This document shows, piece by piece, positions 27,662 through 39,465 of a DNA stretch of 64,000 bases. Each line of letters begins with the position of its first letter. The stretch's first letter is position 1. Source of the DNA: Cephalotrichum gorgonifer (Eukaryota > Ascomycota > Sordariomycetes > Microascales > Microascaceae); the NCBI GenBank assembly GCA_900312665.1, contig ONZQ02000003.1, positions 2,915,728-2,979,727 on the forward strand. Direction: 5' to 3'. The position numbers and the translations under genes were made by a program. A model generated the notes under the pieces. The model worked only from the letters and a program-made list of their open reading frames with translations. It was not told where the DNA came from and ran no database searches.

Positions 27662-29016
27662 CTACAGCCAAACGGCGTGCTTGATCCCGCTCTCCAGGCC
27701 CTCATTCAAACAGGCCAAGAGAGACCACTCGTCGCCTCTATCCCCACTGATACCATAGACCTCGACCCCGCCGCCCTCCTGTCCACATATCGCAGCGCAT
27801 CTCCCGTCATCGCTGAGCCGCATCCCTCGGATGGTATCGAGGCTGGTCCGCACAAACTTGACATTCTGCACTTTCCTACCATTATCTGAGAGCAAGATAA
27901 TCGCGATGCCATCTCCCGCGGGCAGTTCCTTGGGAACATTTTCGAGGTGCGGTTCGCGCTTCGCAATGTGCCTCTCCCACCTGTTGCTTACATACAAGAC
28001 GTTCGGGATCTTGGGATGAAGGCAAATTTCAGCGGAGTCCATCATGGACTGGTGGTCGGGATGAACACTTGGAGGGATAACGTTGGGTGCGAAGCCGTCG
28101 ATGGGCTGGATGTTCTCGGCGGGGCCCATTGCCAGGTCAAAGGCGAGGACAGTGTGCGAGAGCTCACCGATGACGTACATGATTCTTTCTGTAAGCTAAA
28201 TTAGTTGGATCGCGGTCTTATATAGTGGAGCTAGAGGGAGTTAGGAATTAGACATGCCATCGCGTGTGAATGCAGCATGTCGAGTGCCTGTCCCTGGAGG
28301 ACACTGGAGCCATCCACAAACTTCCAAATTCATCTGGTCACGACGAAGGATCCACACGCAGTCCGACCCCAGGTCCGGGGCGTACAATAAACCCCGTCTA
28401 TCTTCGAGTACTTGATGTAAGTGGCATTGTTGTTGTCGGCTTTTGTTCGGACCGTGCCCAACCAATTTGTAGCGGAAATCCGGCAGAAGCTCCGTGCGGG
28501 GAGCGTTTGTGAGTAAGACCCCGGCCTCATTGAGGTCGGAGATGGGGTAGAGGGCGGCGGAACCTCCTAGATACTATCCGTTATGAGCGCAGAAACTTGG
28601 AGGTTTCGTTGTGATCTGTGATCGAGCACTTACAGTGACGATCGCCAATGCAGACCTGTCGCGTAGCGTGATGACTATCCAACGAACATAAGCAACGGCG
28701 GCGTGGAGGACTGCGGCTCGCGGCGCGTATGTGTTCGCTTACAGTGGCCAGGTGCCCCTAGAGTCGGCTGCTGACTCGTAATCCTGCAAGTCTTCTGCGC
28801 GTGGTCGATCTCAAAGGTGTATAGAAGGCCGGATTCCTCAATCTCAGAAAGCCCAATCAGGCGATCGACGTCTCCATGTGAAGATGAGGGCTCGACCCAG
28901 GAAGCGTTCGAGGGCGCCGGATAATTGGCGACAAGGCTTAGTTTCTTTTTGTCGAGGTCGAGGGAGAGCGTGGTGAAGTCGGCCCGCTCGCCGGAGATTA
29001 GAAGCGTGCGTTTCAT
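27662..29016 (-). CDS. Lactonase-like seven-bladed beta-propeller protein (6-phosphogluconolactonase/CMLE superfamily)
   Basis: Four exons: 29016..28743, 28674..28634, 28573..28258, 28188..27662 (385 aa). The third intron (28257..28189) starts with GC, not GT (exon G, then GCATGT), and ends TTACAG; no GT donor keeps the frame. Exon 2 is 41 nt. Propeller-blade motifs include LLISGERADFTTLSLD, VTYLGGSAALYPISD, RRGLLYAPDLGSDCVW, RHAAFTRD, IMYVIGELSHTVLAF and MRLSDDGRCAAI. The family opens aldono- or muconolactones; neighbours (aldo-keto reductase, dehydrogenase, gluconokinase) favour a sugar lactone. This function is inference. It diverges from the aldo-keto reductase gene. An upstream start at 29064 is possible. 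Confidence 0.8.
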
Positions 29017-29657
29017 GGCGTACACGGTGGGCTGTTGACAAACTGGCGAGCCGGTTCGATGCAAGATCTGTGGTGAGAACAGCGATTATGTGTGATTGGA
29101 AGCTCATTGAGGTTATGTCTCGATCTGGTGAGCGGCCGGAGCTTGGAAGGCTTGGGTGGTCAAACGTCCGAGATATGCTCGGCTGGGGAATAAACGGACC
29201 GACCGGCCCAATAAGTGTGTAAGTCTACGCCGACCACCGACCTCCACTTTTCAAAGGCCGATGACCCGCCTGTGCCCAGAAAATTTACTCTCTGCTCCGA
29301 CCCCACCACCGTCACACAAAATGACACACCATTGGCCTGGCCTAGGTGGCGCGTCGGAGATACTTTCTCCGCTCACCATCCGCCCCACTGCCGGACATCC
29401 CACGACCGGATACACCATTGGAATCTCGGCCAGCGGAAAAACGAAGTCCGATCAACGGATATGCCCCTCATCTCACACCCCGCAGGCCCAATGGGAGGCG
29501 CTATGCGGGGTATGCATACTCGGATTCCTCTAGAGGCTCTTTAGGAGTGTATGGTTTGAAATCCTACATCTACTACGACTTCTACCTTCCCCTCTCTCCT
29601 TTCCCAATTCCCAACCGAAACAGCAAAAGAAACGCTACGTCTCGAATAACAAGCACA
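29017..29657. promoter_or_regulatory. Divergent promoter of lactonase-like and aldo-keto reductase genes
   Basis: About 640 bases. GTCCGATC lies at 29446 (in GAAGTCCGATCAACGG). A GTCCGAGATATG variant lies near 29167 and is followed by GCTCGG. CT-rich DNA just before 29640 is typical of fungal core promoters. Confidence 0.5.
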
Positions 29658-30995
29658 ATGGCGCCGTCGACTCATCTCACCCTCAACACGGGCGAAAAGA
29701 TCCCGGTTGTCGGCCTCGGTTAGTGTTAGCTATTGGTTCAGTGTGCCAGACTGCAGCGCAGTCCAGCAGCTGCTAACGCCACGTGCGCGCTCAGGAACCT
29801 GGCAATCCAAGCCCGGCGAGGTCCGCAACGCCGTGGCCTACGCCCTCCGGGATGGATACCGTCACATCGACGCCGCACTGTAAGCCAATATACGCGCTGA
29901 TTGGTGGCAAGTGCTCTTTCGTTAACGATATTGCAGGATCTACGGTAGGCTAATGGCATGAATTGGCGAGAGGCGTACGTCGAAAACTTGGCCTAAAAGT
30001 CTTCCCAGGTAATGAGAATGAGGTTGGACAGGGGATCAAGGACAGCGGTGTGCCTCGTGAAGAGATCTTCCTCACCAGCAAGGCTTGGAACACGCACCAT
30101 CCCAACATCAAGGAGGGTCTGCAAAAGTCCCTTGACGCTCTAGGCGTCGACTACCTTGACCTCTATGTAAGACTCTGCTTCTTATGCTGCTGCTTTTGTT
30201 GAGCGGCGCTTGACAAGGTCTGGACTGACCACATGCTCAATAGCTCGTCCACTGGCCCGTACGATTGGTTCCGGTAAGCGCAGCGCCTCCAAGCCACTGA
30301 GCTCTCTGAAGCTTTATCCTAAACCCACCAATAGAACGGGACGAGCGAGCTTCTCCCCGTCAACCCCGACGGCACGCGGTCCGTCGACCGGTCGTGGGAC
30401 CAGGGCGAGACTTGGCGCCAGATGGAAGAAGTCTACAGGTCTGGCAAGGTCAAGGCCATCGGCCTGGCCAATTGGTCAATCCCCTACCTCGAGGAACTCC
30501 GCAAGACGTGGACGGTCGTTCCGGCCGTGAACCAGGTCGAGCTGCACCCCTTTCTTCCCCAGCATGAGCTCAAGGAGTACTGCGAGAATCTCGGCATACT
30601 GCTCCAGGCGTATTCGCCTCTTGGATCCACCGGTGAGTTCTCAAGCCCTACAAGCCAATCCCGCATCTTAAAACGGCGAGGTCGGAAGCCAACGGAATTG
30701 AAACGCGACAGGCGCGCCCATTATGTCCGACCCTGAGATCCAGGAAATTGCCGACAAGAACGGCGTCTCGGCCGCTACCATCCTTATTAGCTACCACGTC
30801 AACAAGGGCGTCGTGGTGCTGCCCAAGTCCGTGACCGAGAAGCGTATCTCCTCCAACAAGCAGGTCGTGGAGCTCTCCAAGGAAGACCTGGCCGTGCTCG
30901 ACGGTCTAGCTGCCAACGGTAAGGCGAAGCGCATCAACACGCCTCTGTGGGGCTGGGATCTCGGCTTTGCAGACTGGTACGGCCCTTCCAAGTGA
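29658..30995 (+). CDS. Aldo-keto reductase with a catalytic 8-nt microexon
   Basis: Seven exons: 29658..29718, 29795..29879, 29937..29944, 30009..30166, 30244..30273, 30335..30632, 30712..30995 (307 aa). All junctions keep phase and GT-AG. Exon 3 is 8 nt (G ATC TAC G) and carries the catalytic Tyr of the D-A-A-L-I-Y-G-N-E motif; exon 5 is 30 nt ([10 protein letters not shown]) and carries the active-site His. The Lys is in TSKAWN. The fold is a TIM barrel using NAD(P)H, ending with [13 protein letters not shown], the coenzyme-phosphate loop. The family reduces or oxidises aldoses, glycerol and other carbonyls (xylose reductase, glycerol dehydrogenase, arabinose dehydrogenase). Direction here is unknown; cluster context suggests sugar oxidoreduction. 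Confidence 0.93.
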
Positions 30996-31739
30996 GGGTA
31001 AATCGGGGTAGTGTCGAGCGCGTTTGAGGGAAATCCCTGGAACATAAAGATGCACCCGTAATCAAAAAGCAAGAATAGAAATATGGGGCCGTTTTAGAAC
31101 TTGTCCTTACGCCATCCGCTACGTCGTGAAATTAAATGGTCAAAGTGTGATCTTCTAGAAGGTGGAAGACTGTAATGAGAGCACCTGACCTGTTCAAAAC
31201 CCAAGATCTACCTGCGCATCCGGCGCTTCCTTACACAAGTTAGGTTGAAATACTGTATCAGTCATATATTGAAAATGTTAAGACGAAATCGTGATTCCTA
31301 TGGTTATAATAGCAATCCGGGTCGCGATAGGCCCCTCAATGTTGAAAGGGACCGGAGATGTGGGGATATACTGCCTACCCCTGATTTATCCAAATGCTTG
31401 GATCCGACAATCCTCTATCATTGGACATTGGATATAAGCTATTGCGCCATAATAGGTGCTCAAAAACTGGGAAGCTTCAGTCGTCTGAAAAATGACAGCG
31501 TATCCCATGTCAACTGATAATATACAGGTTGTAAAGATACAACTTTATAGTCGGACATAGAGGGTTGCGTGGTCAATCACTTTCCCGAGCCTTATTCTTT
31601 TCGGTTACGCCTTTCGAATTGCTTAGATCTTGCATCAGCATACGACCTACCGAGTAGCCTTTTAGTGTTAGCATTTCTATTAAGCTTTTTTTGTTGTTGC
31701 TACGACAAGACCAGAAATGCCATCTTTAACGTGTAGTAT
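30996..31739. other. Convergent intergenic gap
   Basis: About 740 A/T-richer bases between two 3' ends. A single reverse CTATGTCCGA lies at 31551..31560. No gene seen. Confidence 0.45.
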
Positions 31740-33811
31740 TTACGCCTTGTAAGGAGCTGACCCGACTCCCTCCTGCAAAGCCTTCAACCGCATAGCCAGC
31801 AACTTGGAATGATAGCGCGTGAAGGGAAGGTATCCCGCAAATATCCAGAGGTTGGGCACTCCGCTCTCCCTGTAGACGGTCTTGAACTCGCCCTCCTCGT
31901 CAACGCCCCAGATAGGCCCACACCGCTCGGCTACCTTGTCGCCGAGAGTGGAGCGCACAGAGTCGATAGCGTTGGTGAAGCCCGTCGCAAAGACGACGAG
32001 ATCAAACTCGCGCTCACGGCCGCCGCTGAGGACCACGCTGCCCTCCGTGAAGCGCTCGATGTACCCCGGCTCGACCTTGATGTTGCCGTTGATGATGTGC
32101 TCGCACGCGCCGGCGTCGTAGTAGAAGCCGCCGTTGCGCGTCTGGCCCAACGTTGAGTTCCCGGTACCGCGCTGGCCGCGCCACGTTCGGAGGCCGCGGG
32201 CATTGAGCCCGCCGAGAAGCTCAGCGTCGAGGACCTCTAGCACCTTTGCGTTGCGGCGGGAGAGCTCCTCGCCGGGTCCTGTGGGGGTGGCGAAGAACAG
32301 GCGATCCTGCTCCTCCATGTCGGGGAGGTTCAGGTCCGCATCGGGCGCGTAGTTACCGATGGCGCGAGGGACGGAGTTGGCGAGGGACATGATGTAGGTC
32401 GGCGATCGCTGGAGGAGCGTGACGTCTATACCGCGGCGCGCGCAGTCGTACGCGGTATCGAAGCCCGAGGACGAGGTGCCAACCACGCAAATTTTTTTTC
32501 CGACAAAGTCGCGGGAGCTGTCGTGCGCCGTCGAGTGCCGTATGATGCCGCGCTTATACTCGGCCATTCCGGGGACCTCGGGGATGGCGGGGTTTCCGCA
32601 TAGCGACGTGGCCATGACGAGCTGCTTGGGGTGTAGCGTCCGCCTCTCCTTGCCACCCTTATCTATCACAACTGTCGACTTGCTCTGGCTGTCCTGCTCG
32701 GCCGTGACGACTGATGACCTTGTCCAGACGTTGAGCTCGAGTGCTGAGGCGTACCACTCCATGTAGACCCCCTGCTTCTGGGCGGGCGTGTACGTGGGCC
32801 AGCGCTTGGGGTACGGGAAATAGGGCAGGTCGTCGGCCCAGTGGGGGAAGTGGAGCGATAGGTACTCGTAGCGCTTCTTCCAGACGTCGCCGATCTCGTC
32901 GCCGCGCTCTATGATGAGGCTGTCCATCCGAGCGCCTTGCACCTGGCAGCCAGTGCTAGTCCGCTGCCGAGCTGTTAACACTACAGACGAAGACAAGGGG
33001 TGTTGGTTCAGAAACTTACTTCTGCCCACCGCCGATGATGAGGATCTCGGGATCGGCAGCGTCAACATCCATAGCCCTCTTCTTCTCCCAGCTGACGGGA
33101 CCCGTCATGTGCCCGTCCAGGGGCGGCACCTCAGGGAACTCCCTCAGCTGCTCCGCAACGGTGTGCATGGTGTAGCTCTTCCAGCCGTCCTTGGTGAGAA
33201 CGGCGTTGATGACGGCCGAGGCAATGACGACCTCGGTCTCAAAGGACACGACAAATTGCAGCTGGGTGTAATCCGGGTAAGGGCGGTCGATCTTGGGAGT
33301 GGGCTTAAGGAACTTGAAGTTAGTGGCCTTGTTGGTGGGCAGGAGGTCGGTGGCGGCCTTTATAATAGCCGATTTGAAGTTGAAGGTGCGATAGTCCCAG
33401 GTGAAGGAGAGCTTGTCTCGCCAGACACCTTCACAACGAAGTTAGTCAGTCTTGCCAAAGAACCCAGAGGGAATGTCGTCCAGGGCAAGACACCGCGCTA
33501 TAGAACTCACCCTCTTCAAGGAACATATCGGAGAAGGCCTGCGCATCACCCTTTCCCATAGCCTGGGAAAGCCGAGTACAAATGCCCTCGGCCTCCATTT
33601 GTGCATTGCAGTCGGCAGGAACCTCGATCCCGAGAACATCAGATGTCGGGAGCGCGTGGTTGTACTTGAAGTCGTACATGTAGTCGTCTGCCACCGGGGG
33701 CGCCTCAACGGCCTCGATATTGACACTGCTGACACCGACCTTGTTATTGATATGACCTGTGCCAGCATTGTCGTAGGCGACAGAGTCGTGACTGTTGATG
33801 TAAGGAGACAT
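31740..33811 (-). pseudogene. FAD-dependent monooxygenase (FMO-like) with apparent 1-nt frameshift
   Basis: Three exons: 33811..33511, 33428..33020, 32963..31740, introns 82 and 56 nt. Residues 1-200 form an NTF2/SnoaL-like N-terminal domain (GVWRDKLSFTWDYRTF). The FAD motif PEILIIGGGQ-NGLALAAR is split by intron 2. Directly afterwards the frame breaks: the codons for CKALG (up to 32928) must shift to MDSLIIERGDEIG starting at 32927. One inserted base there would give a 644-aa protein. Downstream, WKKRYEYLSLHFPHWADDLPY, VVGTSSSGFDTAYD (NADPH motif) and FATGFTNAIDS are intact for over 390 codons. The family hydroxylates small carbonyl or indole-type substrates. With so little other damage, this is a very recent mutation or an assembly error. 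It diverges from the regulator gene. Confidence 0.82.
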
Positions 33812-34389
33812 GATTGCTACGAGTTCTAACGGATGTAAGGACACTGAGACGTGATCAGTAGCGAGCAACACGGCCGCGCATATATTCATCCCACTCATGG
33901 CCTCGCCTCGCCGCCGGTATATATCCTCTCCCGGACCCTACGTATGCCCCTCCAGTAACCCCCGTAACCTCCGATGACCTATGTCCTGTGCGACGCCACA
34001 CCGGATGACGCGGGGTCGGAGATAATAATAAGTTGGGGTACCAATTAACGCTAGTGGAGGCGTTTCGTGAGGCTGAGAACTCTCACTGGGGAGAAAGTGA
34101 TGCCGGATTTTGTTATAATTGGACAATCGCTACTCCACAGACGAAGAGGTAGGTCCCACTGGTCCATTTACTCATATACCCCACTATGAGGGGTCCTTCG
34201 GTTCCTCACCTCGGTTCGTTCGCACCCGACACAAAAGTCCGATCCATACGCCACAGCTCTTCTCCGGCCACCCACCCACATACCATCTCCGGCCCTCCAC
34301 TCACGTTTTTGCTCGTCACGTCACATCTACGGATCGAAGAAACCCCGACAAGACGGACCGGGCAAATCGACCCAAATCGGACTAAAGCC
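33812..34389. promoter_or_regulatory. Divergent promoter of monooxygenase and Zn2Cys6 regulator
   Basis: About 580 bases. GTCCGATCC lies at 34237..34245, about 150 bases before the regulator start. GGACCGGG follows near 34356. The regulator may control its own promoter; this is inferred. Confidence 0.5.
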
Positions 34390-37300
34390 ATGCGTCGCCT
34401 CCGCAGCGATGATACCGGGCATGACCACGACGCAGACGACAGCCTGAGACCTCGCAAGCAGCGGAAACAACGGCCGTGTTATAGCTGTGCAGGTTCGTTC
34501 ATACATTGCAACGGGGGGAGGGGGTAGCCCAGGAGGGGTGTGGAAGGGGCCGCTGGAGCTAATCTAGGATACCTTCGCAGAATGTCGCAGACTAAAGATG
34601 AAGTGCGACCGCGAAGGTAGGGACCTCATCTTGACTTCGAATAAATCGTGCAAAGCTGGAATAAAGTGTTACAGTGCCGTGTTCAAATTGTGTCCGGCGA
34701 CATAGGGTTGCATTCTGTATTCCAGCCGCGACTGGCGAAGAACACTCTAGGTTGTCCCGTTCGTAATTGAGGTAGGGGAGAATAATGCAGCTAAGTCTTG
34801 TATCACAGTAAAATCCACGAGAACACCCTGGGCATCAGAGAGACGCTGGGGAAGCACAATTCGAAGATGGCCAGAGCATTTCGCCTCCTCATCTTGCCCT
34901 GAACCGTGAGACCAATCGTGAGACCAACCGGGGATATCAGGAGAGGCAGCCGTCTTGCCTCGAAAGTGCCCATACAATCAACCCGGCGCAACAATCTACC
35001 GACAGCCATAATCACATACCTATGCCAGACGACTCGGGCAACCATGACCTCCCCAACCCCCTCACCATCCTTGCCCACGCTCTCGAGCCATACACCGTCC
35101 AGGGCCCCTCTCCGTATGTTTCTACTTCAGCACCCCCAGATAGGATGGCTGAGCCTATGCATATGGCCCCTAGTGGAGTCAGCAGTTCCAGCAATCCGGC
35201 CCCACAACCAGCCGACGATGGCCAACAGAGCGGCTCCTACGGTACTCTATTATTAAGTACGCGAGGTCGATCCAAGTATCTAGGCCCGACCGCAGGAAGC
35301 GAATGGTTAAAGGAGGTGAGTCGTCTACCAACCTTGAGCGGCGCGAGACGAGCTGAACAGTGCTAGTCGGAAATGCAAGACGCACCGGACAGTCCACCGA
35401 TGACTCGTGTACCTTCTCCAGAAGTACCCCAGGACTCTGTTCCCTCCCATCCTAGTCTCTCAACTCCCCACACTGCTCCCATCGGGTTCCCCTTAACCGC
35501 CTCGCCGGTTCGCATAAGCACTCGGGATCTCCTTTCGTACCTGCCACCGAGGGAAGAGGCGTGGACGCTCGCGGAGTCGTACTATCGCTATTGTGCCTGG
35601 CAGTGAGTACCATGCCCGAGAAGGTCTGAGAAGCAGCTGACGAGATCCAGTCACGACGTTGCTCCTAAGGCTTGGTTCAAAAAGACGTTCGATCGAGTCT
35701 ATAAGCGCGCGGAAGGAGGCCACGCGCACCCTCCCATAAATCCCCAGGATATTGCGCTCGTCTTCATCATCATGGCCCAGGGAACCATATTCAACATTGA
35801 GTTGCCCTATTTTGATCCGTCCGTCGAGGACTGGCTGCACCTCTCGGAACGGGCCCTGGTCAAGGGGGACATTTTATCGAATAACATGGTCGCCGGACTT
35901 CAGACTCTGGTGAGTTGATAAGGCATGGGTTCGCTCTGGCCACCTGCTAACGTCTCAGCATCTAATGGCGCATCTGCACTTGTGCGTGATCTGGGGCCCA
36001 GAGCCTCTCACTGACGCTAACGCTTGAATAGGCAGTTAGACAAGGGCCGGCGCGGCGATAACGCCTGGCCGCTATGGGGTCTTGTCATTCGTTTGATTCA
36101 AGCGGTGAGCGTCACTCTTGAAGTACAGGCATGGGAGCGAGGCTGATGCGATCTGCAGATGGGTATGCATCGGGATGGAGACCGCTGGAATCTACCGCGG
36201 GATGTTGCCAAGGAAAGACGTAAGGTATTCTGGGAGTGTAACGCCGCCGACACCTTTCAGGCGCATTGCTTCTCGAGGCCGTATGTATTGTCACCCTTAC
36301 CATGTCCATCTGCCTGGAACAGAGCTTAAGCTAGACAGATCCGCTATCAACCCCGAGCATTGCGATACCGCGTTCCCCTCCGAGCCTCTTAAGCCGAACG
36401 GCGAAAAGAGCTACTCGATCATCTGGTTTGAGCTATCCCAGCTGTCATCTGAGTGAGTATGAATCTAGATCAACTCCGATTTAAGCCCCTGGCTAATAAT
36501 CGAAATCAAGGATTCTCAACATGGCGATGAAGGTGCGGAAACCACCGTACTCGGATGTCGTCGACCTAGACCGCAGGCTGTATGTATCCGCCCATGGCAC
36601 CCTCTGTGCGAAACTTGGGCTGAAACGGTACAGCGGCGAGTTCGAGCACAACATCCCCTTTTCCCTCCGCTGTCGAGCAGCGCTCCTGGCCACGCCGTCC
36701 CACTACCCCCAACTCGAAACGGCCATCAAGGCATCCCCGGAACCATCTCGGAGGTCGCTGGCCATTTCTTTCCAGGTCTGTCGCCCTTCTACCAAGCCCG
36801 ACGACTTTGGAGCCAGCTGACATTAATTAGCAAACAAATCTCGCGCTAAACGTCTCCGAGACTATCATAAACCTCCACCGACCTTATTACGCGAAAGCGC
36901 TCTATGACGTCGACCGCGACGAATCTCCATACAAGTCCTCGTTCTATACCGTGATTGAACGCTGCGGAGTAAGAACTTCCCCAATCATCCTCCACCCATG
37001 GTAATCTGACTTGGCAGATTATCATTGCAATTGTCACCGACATCCACGCCCGCTTTCCCGCTGTCAGCATCAGGCAGTGGAACTTCTGGGTGAGCTCATG
37101 CTCCTCCTCATCCGAGATAATCAAAACCTTACATTTGCTATAGCACCACGTATTTAATTCATCCCTGTGCTTGGGGACCTTGGTGATGCGCGATCCGAGC
37201 AATGTCTTGTCCAGCTTCGTCCTCGCCCAAATCGACGCTGCCATCAGCCTATTCACGTCGCTGCTCCAACACGGCGGCCACACCCCTCGCCACAAGAGTA

Positions 37301-37953
37301 ACCTGCAGTGGCTCGTAAACCTACGCAGTCGAGCGTTGTCTAAAATTTCGGAGGCTTCCTCGTCACAACGGGACGACCCGCAGCGAGATATTGATTCAGA
37401 CCGTCGAAGCGATGGCGGGTACAGAGACAGACATGGGGAACATGAGGAAGACGTAGAGTTTCTCGGTTGGCGCACCAGACTGATTGAGAGGGCGGGACAG
37501 TGTAGTCGAAAGACGAGCAGGACGATACGCCCCGTCGAGAGCCCGACCGAGTCCCTGGCCACGGATACTGCGAACCCGCCGGTGGGCGGAAGTTGCCTCC
37601 AGGATCAGCTTGGGATTCCGGGCATGGCGATTCGCAGCGAATCGCTCCCGGCAGGGCCTCTTGACCTGACAAATGACATGGTGAGATGAACTATTGGACC
37701 GTTGATGGTCAGAGCTGACATGTTTCCAAGCTGCACGAATTTTGGGATCCGATGCTCTTGCAGGATGTTTTTGGGCCTGCTCAGGATCAACAGAATGTGA
37801 GTAGAGTATCCCTCCTCCTGCTTCATTGTCCGTATCGTTTTTTTTTTGGAAGGGGGGGTTGTTTCTTTTGTCGGCTAATAAACCATGTAGCCTTTTGTGG
37901 CCAGTGCTACACGGTGGGACGACGCAGCGGATGCTTTTCAAGCGCGGCCTTAA
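34390..37953 (+). CDS. Intron-rich Zn2Cys6 transcription factor of the oxidative cluster
   Basis: About 16 exons: 34390..34492, 34581..34616, 34675..34750, ~34841..35315, 35367..35602, 35651..35909, 35959..35981, 36032..36104, 36159..36280, 36339..36452, 36511..36775, 36831..36968, 37018..37089, 37144..37680, 37731..37796, 37891..37953. Only the start of exon 4 is unresolved (34841 or 34877). The zinc cluster spans three exons: RPCYSCAECRRLKMKCDRE then VPCSNCVRRHRVAFC. GTLLLSTRGRSKYLGPTAGSEWLKE opens the middle homology region, which includes LAESYYRYCAW, ALVFIIMAQGTIFNIELPYFDP and AFPSEPLKPNGEKSYS. Exon 7 is 23 nt. It diverges from the monooxygenase and is convergent with the MocA gene, in the middle of the proposed cluster; I infer it is the cluster regulator binding GTCCGATC. 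Confidence 0.85.
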
Positions 37954-38104
37954 TCAAGGTATAGAATGCACACACGATGCATGGAGTTTGAAATAATCCT
38001 TCCACAGTTGATAAATGCCTCTATCCTTTGAGTACAATGAAGCCGAAATCCACAAATGACCCATCCCTAGCCATCAACCCCATCAACCGTTCCACTTATT
38101 CTCG

Positions 38105-39465
38105 TTAGACAACATTAGCCTTGGAAGTCTCTAAAATAGGCAGGCCCTCATCATCAAAGTAGACAGGGACGCCATTCCGGAACGAGTATTGCAGAGCGGT
38201 GGCAATCTTGGCCGCCTCGTAGGCATCATCCGGTGTGCAAGTGAGCGGTTTATCGTCGAGTACAGAAGCAGAGAACTCAGCCAGGTCGTTGAGGAACGAC
38301 TGTTATAGAGCACGAACGCATCGGGCGTAGTCGCCGTCCGCACGCCGTGAGCGTCCCGGACCTCGACGCGGTTGATGGTCGAGTTACCGTTGATAACGGA
38401 ATGCGCCTTGGTGCCGCACACACGGGTGCAGCTCTCAAAGCCGTTTGTGAGGGTGCGGCCTAGGTGCGAGGTGAGGACCTTTCCGTTGGCGAACTCGACC
38501 ATTCCCCAGCCGTTGTCGCAGTCGCCGTACTTGGCTAGCTCGCCGTAGACGGCCTGCTGGCCCATGGCGACGACCCTGTTCACCTGCTTCTTAGGGTTCG
38601 CGAGGCCGGACGTGACGTCTAGGTAGTACCGGCCAATATCGATCTGTGTGTTGTGTCGCTGTTAGCCGTGGTGTTTCGGCTAGAAACCGGGAGAGGAGCG
38701 GTACGACTTACGTCATGGACGCCCATGTCAACGAAGATGCCTCCGGACTGTGCGGAGAAGGAGATGAAGAATCCTACGTGGTGAATTAGCCTGCCCGACC
38801 CAAACCAAAGACCAAAAGCCTGTGGGAAATGCTCACCAGTGGGATCCTGTTGGTCTATGCAGGTAGTCTGGACAGCGTGAATCTCGCCCAAAGAGCGGTT
38901 CTCGACCATTTCCTTCGCAGCACGGTATGAATCATCATCTAGACATTGGTTAGCTACACCCCGATAACAGAGTTCGTAGGCATGTTGGCCTACTCACATC
39001 GTCGACAGAAAGGAACGAGGAACTTGAGGTGGGGGTTGGACCTCGCCTTGGCGAGGACCTCTGCGGTAGTGATGAGATCCACCGAGATGGGCTTCTCGCA
39101 CATGACGTGCTGAGCAGCTGTTAGCTTCAAACCGCTTTATATCCACATCGTCGAAGGCGTCGATCGCCAGTGTGACTCACGAGACCCAGGTCAAGACCCA
39201 TGCATATGAGGGGAGCATGAGTGGCCGTGACAGTGGAAATGAGGACGGCCTCGGCACCGCTGTTCTTCATACAGTCCTCGGGATCCGCATAGTACTTTAC
39301 GGACGGCGGAAGGTTGGCCGCCGCCCACTCGTCGCTACCCGGCTTCGTGTAGCAGGCCGCGACGAGCTCGATGCGGGGCTGCTGGAAGGCAAGGATGCTT
39401 GCGCGGATGGCGCCTAGACGGCCGAGGCCGATCAGGGCGATCTTGAGACGACGCGGAGTGGACAT
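38105..39465 (-). pseudogene. Gfo/Idh/MocA NAD(P)-dependent dehydrogenase with apparent 1-nt frameshift
   Basis: Five exons: 39465..39181, 39109..38998, 38938..38837, 38773..38712, 38643..38105. The N-terminal Rossmann fold has IALIGLGRLGAIRA and the family's CEKPIS (Lys-Pro) motif; the C-terminal half contains GGIFVDMGVHDIDIGRYY with the active-site D/H pair. The frame breaks at about 38302..38305: DAFVLYN is followed in another frame by SFLNDLAEFSASVLDDKP and ends YFDDEGLPILETSKANVV with stop at 38105. One inserted base would give 366 residues, normal for myo-inositol 2-dehydrogenase-type enzymes. The damage touches only the last 60 residues. The family oxidises polyols, inositols or aldoses at one carbon. 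It diverges from the gluconokinase gene across the 19-bp array. Confidence 0.82.

Noticed and set aside
32926..32964. A small extra intron to explain the monooxygenase frame change
   Set aside because: No GT-AG pair of workable size keeps the conserved IIER segment; a one-base deletion is simpler.
32911..33561. 216-codon + strand frame opposite the monooxygenase exons
   Set aside because: It runs across two well-supported introns and exons of the other strand without a domain.
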